Both the position numbers and the translations under genes were made by a program. Positions 39,418 to 51,600 of a stretch of 64,000 bases of DNA are shown one piece after another. The notes under the pieces were generated by a model. That model was not told the DNA's origin, ran no database searches, and worked only from the letters and a program-made list of their open reading frames with translations. This DNA comes from Syngnathus acus (taxonomy: Eukaryota > Chordata > Actinopteri > Syngnathiformes > Syngnathidae): positions 10,366,001 to 10,430,000 of the forward strand of contig NC_051106.1 in NCBI RefSeq assembly GCF_901709675.1. The letters are read 5' to 3'. Each line of letters begins with the position of its first letter. The stretch's first letter is position 1.

Positions 39418-42080
39418 TATTTATATATTATACAGTAGGCCATGTTTATTGCCCAACACTGTGTAATGCCTGCCACACATGCACGTTTTAATGGACTCCA
39501 CTCCACTCGCCTCTGCTATTAAACAATTACAAATATCCATCATTGTTAATCATTATTGTGAGAATTCATGGAAGTGGTCAGTGTCTTCATATTTTTTTCC
39601 CCCCTCAACATTGTGTGTGTGTGTGTGTCTACAGCATAGAAGCGGGAAATAAAAGTGATGAATGTTGAGAAACAAGCCCTCCACTATCCATTATTTATTA
39701 AGGTTAGGGTTTATCATTACAATCAGCAGGGAACTGAAGGGTGAGTAAAAGGCCTTGAGAATCAACTGAATGCTTTTGATTTGGAGAGTAGTAATAGAAA
39801 GGTTGCGTCAAGTGTTTGAGTGCTCGCTCTGGGAGTGGGAGAAGGAAAAGAGAATTTGTAACATGCCTTTAATTCATAATGAGATTTTTGGCAGGTTGTG
39901 TGGAATGCCATCAGTGACTCATGCAGGTAGACGTGACAGAAACTCAAAGTTCTTTTCTGTCTGAGAATTGCCTCCACTGACAGTGTGTGTATGTTTATAT
40001 ACATATGTATACATACCAGCTCGGCATTCATTCTTAATGTAGATTTGAGTCCGTGTGCTTAACACATGGAAGTCTGAAATTGACCTGAGTAGAAGCTAGC
40101 AAGACAACTTGCTATAAGAAGCATGATGTGCTATGGCACAAGAATGTACATGTGTGACAATGACAATAAAGATCTATTCTATTCTATTCTACTGCAGCTT
40201 TTCAACTCAATAAAGAGACAGTTAACACTTAATCGAGCATAACTTCAAAAAAAACACACACATTTGTGGAGAAAGCCAGAGATTTCTGACTCCACCATAA
40301 AACAGGAGACAAAATGCAGCTGTTGCCTGGTAACCATCTTCCACACATTGAGCTGAAGCTGCAACAAAGCCATGTACTCGGTCGGTCGGGCTGGCTGGGC
40401 TTGCGGCGGCGGCAACACTTCATCCATACAGACACCGTTTAACTAGCATATAACACCTGTAACTGACTTATTATTGTAGCAACCACCTCTATATTTCATT
40501 CTTGCATTGTTTTTTCTCTTCTTCCAGAGGTGCTCTGGATATAGATTTCGAACATTTGCTTGGGAATGCAAAGAAAAAAACCAATCACCAAACAAACTGG
40601 AACAGAAGTTCTTCTACATATATCTCATTGGCTCATGTTACAAAGCTCTGTTTTTGTAATGTCACATTTGCATCAAGGTACCTAAAAGAATATTTCATCC
40701 TATTTCCCTCTCAAGTTCCAGCTTTAATGGTGTTTGAGTGTGTGCTGGTGATTTTCCTTTCCTCTTCCTTTTTTTCTGCCTTTCCGGGTGACTTGGCCTT
40801 CCAGTGTGGAAAAAGAAGCTTATGTCAAGGCCGCGCCATTAAAAGCAGATATACAATTTCAAATAGTCTACTTCAAAGACATAACATTGCTGCGAGAATT
40901 TTCCAAAGTTCTGAAAGCCAACTGCAACTTTATAACAGCACTCTGAATGGTTGTGAATTCCATTGTTATCAGTCCCCAACAATCCTGGTTGGGTCTGAGC
41001 AATAAGCGCCAAAGAAATTGATTTTCATTCCAGATGACTTGCTATTATTCACAAACACCTTTGTATTTACAGTCATTCCGGTGCACCGAAAGAGAGCAAA
41101 ATCCAAATAAATATCATTTCATCTCACTTTTATTGTCTCGTCTGCTTCCATCCACATTGCTCCCGAAGCAAATGAACCATCCAAATGATATCCGTATACA
41201 TTCACACGAGTGTGAAATGGCAATGTAAACAACATTGTGTATTTAATTTCAGCAGAACACAACACAGCATTGCTTTGAGTGCAACGAGATGAGGGAGAGA
41301 AGGAGAAGAAAGAGATAAGCTCTTCTCCGGCTTCCTGCTGGCTCTGCTTCACCATGTTGAGATTAACTGCTGCACCGTGACCTTTAATTCTTCCCTTGTT
41401 GCGCTCGCTTGGTTCAATACCACTCATTTTATCAGCAGTGAGAGAAGTGAGATAGTGTCAGACCGACAAAACGGAACTTTTTGTAACACGCGCAATTACA
41501 GTTTGACTTTGAACAGTTCCCTTTTAAAAAAGATTGTATGAAAGAATGGCGATTAGTTATTTGCTGACTTGACTCAACTGCAGGGTTCACACTTTACTTT
41601 TTTTTTTTTTTTGGTTAGAATGTCAGGAACGGTGCTATGCAGGGTTGAAGGAGGGCCCATCACAAATCTGTGTAGCACCCTCAGCATTGTATTTCATATT
41701 CTAAATTGGAATTGTGAAGAATGTTTTTTCCAGCTAGCCCCAGGAGAGACAAATTCATCCATGATTGTCTTTTGCTTGGAAAAGAGTCACTCATAGTTTA
41801 ACATCATTCACTACAAATTTTGTCTGCAAAAATGAAGCAGTGATTTACATTTTTGTTTGGAAGGTAAGAGAAAAAAAAGCTAATGCAAACATCGATCATG
41901 TTTAATGGAATAACTTGAACACATTGATGTTTTTCCCTTCAGCATTTTGCTTTTATTATTTTTTTTCCCAATTAGATTTAACAACCTTTTCTATTCAGAG
42001 ATATGGGAAGTTCCATGCTCGTACCAATGATGTGTAGCTTGGATTAAGGGTAATTGAAAGCAAAGGGGTAGTGGAGAACC
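36113..42080. other. Gene-free AT-rich stretch
   Basis: No gene recognised. It holds a (GA)n tract at about 39386-39413, a GT run near 39615 and a LINE-like tail at 40136-40196. Confidence 0.45.
40136..40196 (+). mobile_element. LINE-like 3' tail with ATTCT repeats
   Basis: GTGACAATGACAATAAAGAT followed by CTATTCTATTCTATTCTA. A polyadenylation-like signal followed by short tandem repeats is the typical 3' end of fish L2-type LINEs. No coding part is attached. Confidence 0.5.
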
Positions 42081-42385
42081 GATAACAATAAAGCAGACTT
42101 TGACTTTTGATAACAGGTTGAGCAACAGTATGGATAGACCCACAGCGGACGGGTAGCGTACCTGCTAAGAACGCAGCAAGACAACAGGTAGGGCAACACG
42201 ACCAACTGAAACAGAGCGCGGGGTGGCCGGGGTTTATATAGGGCGGCTAACGAGCTGGGAACAGGTGTGGAAAAGGTGCAGGTACGGCCAATCAATGCTG
42301 ATCACTGCATAACAGGATGGGAGGGGCAGGAGCAGATAAAGGGAACTGTCCGAGGTTCTGATCAGTGACAGCAGTGACAGCACTA
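42080..42385. mobile_element. GC-rich insertion of unknown repeat type next to a LINE-like tail
   Basis: It begins with AACAATAAAGCAGACTTTGA (the tail of the LINE family at 62.6 kb) and continues into about 270 bp of GC-rich sequence, including GGTGGCCGGGGTTTATATAG, ending near a GACAGCAGTGACAGCA repeat. The composition contrasts sharply with its AT-rich surroundings. No open frame is long enough to identify it. Confidence 0.45.
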
Positions 42386-43958
42386 CATGTTAATGCTGAC
42401 TGGAAAAAAAAATAGCGGCAAATTGGACTGGAATAGTGAATTTCCAATTCATACAATAGTTATGTTTTTTTTTTTTTGTCAGATTTGGGCTCACATACAA
42501 AAACAGTTTGCAATTTGCACACTTGCTGAACGGTGCATTCATTTTTTTGGCTCCACATTAATTCAAAAGACTAGCAAGTGCCTGGTGTTCCATTAGTGCT
42601 AAAAAAAAAAAAACTTATTTGGAATGAAAATGCACAGTACATTCATTATCGCTGGTCCTCCTGACTTTGGAATTGTATAGCACGGCTATTAAAAGTGTTT
42701 GCTGAACACTAACTAGATTACTTAGAAAGCTAATTTCAATTAATTTGGGCATGGGCATACAGAGTGCACTTTAAATCCAACATTGGCAACATCTGTCTGC
42801 TGCGATAAGCCGAAATGCCAGGAGCCACGAAGAAATATGCAGGATTGTGTTTGTGTGTGTGTTGCTTGGATGGTGAAATATTTACAAACACTTGAATTCA
42901 ATTCCAACTGTCCACCTCAAATGAAACATGACCGTGCAGTTTGCTAAATTGATCATATGCATCAAGACTTTGAAGAGGTTACTCGGGATCCATAAAAAAA
43001 CTCAACACACATCCCACACACAAAAAGCCTTTTTTTTTTCAACCTTTGACAGACATAAAGAGAGAAAAACCGTGATTTAACTCTTTTTGTCGCATTGTTT
43101 GCATTGATCATCCAGTGCAGAGCGCCTTCCGACACAAATTAAGATTCTGTCTCACCATCAATCACCGGTCCCCATTTGTGACATGATTTATAAAAGCCGG
43201 TCTTTTTTTTGTTTTTTTTTTAGTATTAATCATGCATTGTATAATAGAGATTGGTAGACATTTTCACTGATCCCACTCATAGATATATCCACATATATTG
43301 TAGCGTAGTATCAGAGCCCGCCTCTGACCATTGTCAAGCATGATTGTATAAGAGCTACTATATGTAATGGTAAAAAGAGACGATTAGATTTCATCATCCG
43401 TCTGAAAATCAGAGACCTATTCAGAATGAAATGGAGCTTCCTTTGTGGTCGAATACAACAATCGGAGGCACAATTCCACCATGATTAATAAAATGCCATC
43501 TGTTAAAAACGATTGCGCACGTTACAAAGATGTCGCAAAGCCAGACAGACTGTATTAGATGGAAAAAAAATAAAATAATTCAAAATACTCAGGATGCAAT
43601 ACTCAGTGGTACACACTTTTTTGTGATATAAAAGAATAAGACATATAGGTTAATACCCCCCCCCCCCATTAAGCCAGAGAACTGTTTAAGACAAATTTGA
43701 ACAAATACTTGAACATAGTTATTTGCCCGTGTGTCATTGTCCTTGCACTACGGTCGGGTGGCCACGCAGCTGTTTACTATTTTGCTTCTACGGCTCCACT
43801 GACTGACTCCACAGGGCATTTGAATAACAGTCAAAGTGTCCGAACAGAACATTGTTCAAAAGTGCCGTTCAATTATTCAGATTGTACCAAAAACAGAGTG
43901 GCGGTGCTGCATCAGTGTGTCAGGCAGTCCAGATGGAATAGTTCAAGCACGAGCTGCT

Positions 43959-43959
<1 letters not shown>

Positions 43960-43993
<34 letters not shown>
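43960..43993. repeat. (GGCT)n array (AGCC unit, inverted)
   Basis: About 34 bp of GGCT, the reverse complement of the AGCC unit at 33.2 and 33.7 kb, flanked by GCTGCT on both sides. Confidence 0.9.
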
Positions 43994-43994
<1 letters not shown>

Positions 43995-45284
43995 CTGCTG
44001 CAGCACACATTGCGTGTTGCATGCTGCTTTTCAAGTCACTACAGCTGCATTGGAAGGCTGATGATGAATTAGAACTCATCTGACAACACATAACCAACAA
44101 AAGGCATAATTCATCATCATAATAGTGGGACATTGTTTCATCCAAAAGAAACAGAAAGACAGATAAACATGAACAAGAAGAATACTTTGAACAGATGGAG
44201 GGGGATACAGGAGAATTTAATCTGAGAACAGGGTGAGATAGTGTCAAATGGTAAACATGGGAGGAGATAATACGTGCTCGCTGCAGAGGCAGAAGAAATG
44301 AAAGGGTGCCAAAAAGCAAGTGAAATTGGCACAGGATGAATGCAGCAGTTGAATGCACAGAAAAGCAATGATGGGGGAAAAAAAATCATCTCTCCTAGAA
44401 TCTTGGCCACAATTTGCCTTCATGTGTTCATGTCTATAAGATTTGGGGCCGATACGTTGAATCATTTTGCTTTTTCCACTACCCAAATTTGCCACGTATG
44501 CTTTTTACAATTGCTAAGTAAACACCAATGACTGCAGTGGCTATGTTGCAAATGAACATTATTTTTATTGATTGCAGTGACAAAGCCTGGTACCGTTGCG
44601 CAAGACTGATTGGTGTGAACAGCTGGACATAATAGAATAAACAGATTAAGAGAGACACTCGGAGTAGTCCCTCCGAGATCATAGGCGCACTGCAGTGGCG
44701 GGCGGGCGGGGTGGATGTGATGACAGCTGGTAGCACCTGTCTTAAATGCCATCGTCCGACACCTCAGTTTAACCCTAATCAAAGGTGCTGCTCTGTTAGT
44801 CGAGGGGATGAGGGGCTGTTTAAACCCCCCATCCCTAATGAGTGTTTCTTCCCACAGCACATCTGGCTTTAGCTTTAATCATTGCGAGTCTGAGCAACGT
44901 TGACAAGATGTTTGCACGGAATACAGCAGGTTGACTGCAAGAGCTTCTTTGAGGGTAATAATGTGGAAAGATGAAAAATGTAATTAAGAAAAAAATGATT
45001 AAGGGAGAATACATTTTAAAAAAAACCCAGGGAGAATATATAAAAAAAAAAAAAAACTCCAGAAGATCACATTCTGTACGTACTATATTTTTCTTTTTTA
45101 ATTGTAGCTGCAACAGGATTCCGTTTCTCCTCCATCACTTTTCCTTCTACTTACATACATCAAATATGGAACAATGCAGTGGAGCAAAAAGATTTATTGA
45201 TCCAACTGATGAGACCGAAACAAACATTACATTCACAGTGATGTACAACTATTTCACAGTAACTCATTTCCAAGGGTTCATCTG

Positions 45285-45342
45285 ACAAACAAACAAACAA
45301 ACAAACAAACAAACAAACAAACAAACAAACAAACAAACAAAC
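45285..45342. repeat. (AAAC)n microsatellite
   Basis: About 58 bp of uninterrupted CAAA tetramers. Confidence 0.95.
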
Positions 45343-46116
45343 CAATCCGATAGAAGTTCCGGAAGCCGTTTGAGAGGAACATAAAGATCAAGGAAAGTAA
45401 ATAAGCAGCTGGGAGGGATTTGGCTTCCAACAGCCATGGCATGCTTATGCTGGACTTGTGTAACATTCTCCTGGAATATAAAATGTGCTATTTGCTTGAA
45501 TTTGTGATTCTTTGTCATGCATTTTCGTTCCCTCGCATGTTGCATCTTTTGCAAGGGATGTTGGGGACAGATGGCTAAGTGGTTCTTTTAAACATATGCC
45601 CCGAGAGCATCCTGCAAAATGCAGAAATCAAGCAGCAGAACCGGCTGACGTTAAATATGCCGTCACGCCACAGCCGAGAGATAAGTCAAGGATGGGCAGC
45701 CTTTGTGACGTAATGCCATTTCTGGCATGCGACTTTTCCAGGTGACAGGCGGTGGGTGGGTGGGTGGGTTGGCTGGCTGGGTGCAACACATGGGATGAGA
45801 TGTCACTCTAAATAAAGGTCTATTTACTCAGCGCTCAACAACTGAAAGCACGTGAGTGCCAGGAAGCTCTGTCCTCTTTTTGCAGCTCCAAAATGAAACA
45901 AACAAAATATGCAGGAGACTATTTTCAAAGAACATAGGAAGTGGACATTTGAAGTGATGGTGTTTCTGAAATGTGGCAAGTACCTCCTTTTGCCTTAATA
46001 AAGTATTTTTCTTATCACTTTGGTCAAGGTTTTCAACGGCCAGTCCAATTTAGAATCATTACATTTTTTTCTATGAATAAAGTACCCGCACAAATTTAAA
46101 GTAAGGCTGAGGGTGA

Positions 46117-46117
46117 T

Positions 46118-46161
<44 letters not shown>

Positions 46162-46167
46162 TGCTGT

Positions 46168-46199
<32 letters not shown>

Positions 46200-46203
46200 G
46201 TGG

Positions 46204-46247
<44 letters not shown>

Positions 46248-46290
46248 CTGGTGGTGCTGCTGCTGCTGGTGCTGGTGCTGCTGCTGCTGC
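46117..46290. repeat. Interrupted (CTG/TTG/GTG)n, i.e. CAG/CAA/CAC on the minus strand
   Basis: About 174 bp in which almost every third base on the plus strand is G, preceded by CT, TT or GT. On the minus strand this reads as Gln with scattered His inside an open frame of 158 codons (46071-46547). The N-terminal 85 codons of that frame show no domain I know. It is most likely an interrupted trinucleotide repeat. A polyglutamine exon cannot be excluded from sequence alone. Confidence 0.9.
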
Positions 46291-47455
46291 ATAAGCAGCT
46301 CAAATACAGTGAGGGAGCACAAGCAATTAGAAAATGTGAACGTTTGATTTTTTGATGGCAATGTAATTGAGCGCTGTTTGCGTACAGCTAAGACATTTGG
46401 ATGACATTTGAAGTGTTTGGCCCATTCCTTTCTTTCTTTTGCAAGACAGTTAACAAGTTCCAAACTGTTTTGAACAAGCATTCTGGTGTGTCTAAGTGGC
46501 TCTTTGACGTTCTCGCAAACACGCAGCAAAGGTGTTTTGCTTTCCACTCAACATGTTTGGGTTAATCCTTTCGGGGTTTATCTTTCCAGCACAGGCATAT
46601 TGTGACTAAACATATTTTGGTGTTTGTGAGAAATGGCGATTAGTTGCATGAGCAAATTTGGGGTTGGGCCATCTTTCCCAAGCATTTATACACACGGGAG
46701 CCATTTCACAAGTGCCATGTGTGTGTGTTTATTCAGGTGTCCACTTGGAAGTCAAAAGAGAATGCAGGCCAAAGGAGGGCAACGGCCAAAGGATCGCAGC
46801 ATACTATTGCCATTTCACTCTGCAGCTCCTGCCTGCTTTGCCTCTTATTCGGTTAACATTTGGTCGTGACCCGTTCATTGACGCCGCCGCCTCCTTATCC
46901 GGATGTCACATTTCAATTTACAAAAGACCACTGGACTTGATTTTTAGACTCTTGTTTCCACCGCTCTTTCATTTGACCTTTAATGAAGTGTAGAAAATAG
47001 GCAAAGTTATTGCAAAGTAGTCACACAGTAAGAATTGCAACTTCATTGTGGAGCAGGTTTCATGTTTGATTTGCAGACAGTAGACTTGAACAAAGAAAGG
47101 ACACTTGTTTCACTACCTTGGGAGTTTGCATCGGACATGCGATCGTTTTAAGTGCTGACTTTGATGGTAACACAAGGTGATTTGGCAGCTACGTTTTAAA
47201 GCCGAAGAGAAAGTTTCTCTGTGCAACTCGGAGACGGGAAACTTACAGATCGACAGAGACGTATCTCCCATGGGTGCTTCAAAATAGATTATAATTGAAA
47301 GGAAGCTCTTCAAATAAACATGCTCTCTCACAGTGATATAAATACACCATAAATAGATCCACCAAAGTATCATCCGAATGTCAAAAACCCGAGTGTAAGT
47401 CTACCCCGAGGAATGAGATCCTCAAGTGAGTAAATACACAGCAGTCGGCTCTGTC

Positions 47456-47735
<280 letters not shown>

Positions 47736-48630
47736 GGGGCTCCTTCTTCCATGCACGATTGAAATATATATATATACTATACATAATGTTGTGTAAATGT
47801 TGATTCATTAGGTTGGAGAAAGCAATGGTTTCCAACTGATGACACGCACAGTATGCTGATCAACACAGGCTGTCTAAAAATACCCGATGCTAAACATTTC
47901 ATTCTTTTTTCCCCCTGTAGAGTTTCCTCTGTCATGTCGAGTTAGAGTTTACTGCACAATTACCGCACGATATGTGCTCAATGGAGCTGCTGCGGCAGGA
48001 AAGAAAATCTGAAGACACTCTCTTTCCATTTGGCTTCATACAAATACATCTACGTATTGCCCCCATGTAGCAAGAAACTTAAATGCGCCACTTTCATGGG
48101 ATTGATGGTGAAATATTCAGCGATACATTGCATTTTCTGAAGCGCTATTCCTCACGAGGGTCATGGGTGGGTGTGTTGGAAGGCGAAAAAAAAAAAAAAA
48201 GAGGGAACAGTATGAATAAATACAAAAATCCAAGGAAATAAAGTAGCTCAGAGAACACAGATGTACTTACCGTCTGCTACTCACCTTGAGGCAAATTCAC
48301 CTTGGACAAGGTGAAAAATGTTATGATATGGAAATTACAAGCAGAGATTCCCTTCAGGCTGGATGGAGCCGACCGAGGCCATCCTTCATCAAGAGCCCAA
48401 GAGCACATTTGGATCACAGCAAGATGACATCAGGCCCTCAGTCTGCTCCCAACACAACTTTTAACGTGATTTGAAAGGTGCTTTTGTGAGCCTACACCAA
48501 AAATACAACCCCATGACAAAGTTACCATTATTCCATGATTTAAGAGCAATACTTTGGCATAAAATCCAAGTGAGGTCCAATCACGGCGGACGGAGCCAAA
48601 TATGCCTTGCTTGCCTGAACGTTGTTTTGA

Positions 48631-51600
48631 ACAACTTCCAAAGCGGGAACCCAGAGAAGGTGACGGAAGCAGCGCCCCGTGCAACGCCAACAAAGCCTGC
48701 CACAGTAAGCACACATACAGCTAGCTACGTGTTGTCTGTGTATACGTGGAAATGTGTGGACCTGGGAACGTGTGCTAAGTTTGTAGACGTAAACTTTTCC
48801 CATCTCATGCGCATCGTGACTGCAGTACATGGGCGCTGCCACTAGGAAGAGGTCACTCTGCGCGTCGCCGTCCACGTCCATTGACAACAACACGCTGCCA
48901 AAGTAAGAACCCATCTGAGGAACACACACACGCACGCACACACCAAATGGCCCCAATGGCACGATTTCCTCGGACTCTGATGACGACGTCCCGTTTGGGG
49001 GCGGAGTCGGACCTGCTCTCCCACGAGCGCCTGCAGGACCTTGACGTTTGCACGGGGATCCAAGGTGAAGACGACAACCTTGCCGGTGTGGTTGAACCTG
49101 GGCGCTCCCGCAAGCAGCACCTCCGAGCCGTGCCAGCCCACCAGTGACCCCAGAGAGTACCCTGCGGAAGGTGGCGGCGTCAGCGCCGGACAGCCGCTCG
49201 CGTGGCCACTGTCGCGTTGTACCTACCGAAATAGGCGGCGTGGTTTCGGAGCTCCTCGGGGAACTGGTCACCGTACGCCGACAGGTCGGGAAGGAGACTT
49301 CCGCCGCCACGCGAGTTGCGCTTGAGCACAGCGCCGTTCCAGTCGTACGCGCCCACCGCGCCCAGCAGAAGGCCGTCCTGTGTGGAAAACACGCGCCTTT
49401 AACATTCGCCATGCTGGTGGCCCCAATCCATAGGAGCCCCGAGTGACCAATCGGGTGTTTGTCCATATGCGGCCTGACATTGGCTGGTGACCACTATTGT
49501 TTTTCGAGATGTGCTGCGCCATTGACTGGCGAGTGTTTTTTTTTTTTCTCTGTCTGTCCTGCAATTGCAGGGCGCCGGTAGGGATGGCTGGATGGATGGA
49601 TGGATGGCTGGATGGCTGGATGGATGGATGGATGGATGGATGGATGGATGGATGGATGGATGGGGCAATGTCGATTGCCATCCAACGGGAAGCAGACGGC
49701 AATGACGTGAAGTTTCTGTTGTAGGGGTCGCTAGGAAAAGTGCGAAAGGAATGTTCTGGAGCGATGGAGCAGGATGACAAACGTTCCGCTCGGCTCACAC
49801 ACGCCGGGAGCACGTCCAACATCTGCTTTCCACGTCGGCGCTCGCCTTGACCGATTCCACGTGCGTGATACCCTACACCCTCCCCTCCAGTGAGCGGCAA
49901 ACTCAGGAATCTTTCGGCCGTTGCCGTGGAGACGCTTCATTCCAGTGCGCACGGCTGCGTCCAGGAAACGTCTGGATTGTCGCCCGGAACCTGTCACTTT
50001 GCCTCCCAGACAGACAGACGCGTCGCACCGGTATGCAGGAACTAACATTAGCAGTGGATTTGGCTTTTGGGCGAAGTTACGCAACCTGGTGGATGTTGCA
50101 ATCCATCATAGCATACGCATCGGAACTCACCTGCAGGAGGTGCGAGGAGAATCCTGCTTGCGCCATCTGCAGGCCGAAGCCTCGACCCAGCCCGTCGCCT
50201 CCTGATCAACACAAGAGCGGCTGCTGAGGGCGGAGACACGCCGGCGTTCATCTGCTCACTTTCGTTCACCGCTTACCTTCAAGTGAGAAGATTCGCTCTC
50301 CCAGCGCGTCCACGATGTCCTTGAGCGCCGCCTCGTCCGTCACGTTGAAGAAGTGATCCTGGTCCGGGTCGCTGGCGATGAAGCGGATCTCCTTCAGGAA
50401 TGCCGACGGGTCGATGCCGCGGCGGTTGTAGTAGCCCAGAACCTCAAAACAAGAAAGTGCCACCATGTTGGAAGTCACACAGGAAGTGCTTCTGCATTGG
50501 CAAACACACGGAAAGTGCGAGCATGGTGGAAGACACACAGGAGGTGCTGTCGCTTTTGATTGTGTTGTGTTTCTGTGTGTGTAACTGCCCGCCCACATGT
50601 TGATGTTGCGCATCTGTTGTTGCGTTACGACGATGATGATGATGATGTTGCGTTTATAGTGTGCTGAGGTGTTTGGATTGACTGTTTTGTCTCGGGGCCT
50701 CACCGCGATGGCGTACATGGTGACGTTGTCGCGTTTGCAGCGTGTGACGGCGTCATCGAGCTGAGGACTGTCGTGAGATTCTCCGTCTGTGATTACCACC
50801 AAAACTTTGTGAGCACCGGGACGGCCGCCGCGCTTGAATGCCTGTGACCTGAGCGACGATAACACGCACGCACGCACAAATACACAGATGGTACACAACA
50901 CGCAAAGAGACGCAACGTGATGTGCAAGGAGAGTAACGAACCCGGCCATGTTGATGGCTAACGCCGTGCGGGTCTCCTCCCCTCCTCGTTGTCTAATGTC
51001 AGCGACCGCCTGCAGGACCTCATCCATTGTCTGGTGCTCACCCAGGCGGAACTCGTGAACCACCCTGGAGCCATACTGCACCACACCAACCTGTGCGGCC
51101 ACAGGCCCGTGTTATGGTAACAGAAAAGACCAAAGTGCATGGAGGACGGGGAGACGAGACCAAGACAAGGAGCACGAGGAAGAAGGGGAAGGACAGGGGG
51201 AATGATGATGAGAAGAATGAGAATGATGAGAAGGAAGGTCCGGGATGACGGGGTGGGCGGGCAAACAAAGAGGATGGACAAGGAGGATGGACAAGGAGGA
51301 TGGACAAGGAGGTTGACCTGCGTCTGCCCGGGGCCGATGTTAACCTTGCGCAGAATGTTGACCAGGAAGTCTGTGACATCCGTCCATGGGTAGATGGAGT
51401 TGGAGCCGTCCACCAGCATCACCAGGTCCACAAAGGTCTCGCACCCTGACTCGCACCAGACGGACGTGTAAAAATGCCGAAAAACAGACACCGCACGGAG
51501 ACCAACACACCCATACGCACTTACTCTGGAATGCGGGCGTGACAGTTTCCAGCGTTTGGAAGCCGGCTCCCACGTGAGTGCAGACTCCCGATGTGTACAC

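Noticed and set aside
46113-46355. Poly-Leu/Val plus-strand frame
   Set aside because: Shadow of the CTG repeat; the plus-strand reading is pure repeat with no flanking coding sequence.
48540-49466. 308-codon minus-strand open frame over integrin exons 10-13
   Set aside because: It runs through introns in a mostly wrong frame. Only the exon 12 segment (MGSYFGS...) is real coding, and the spliced model explains it better.
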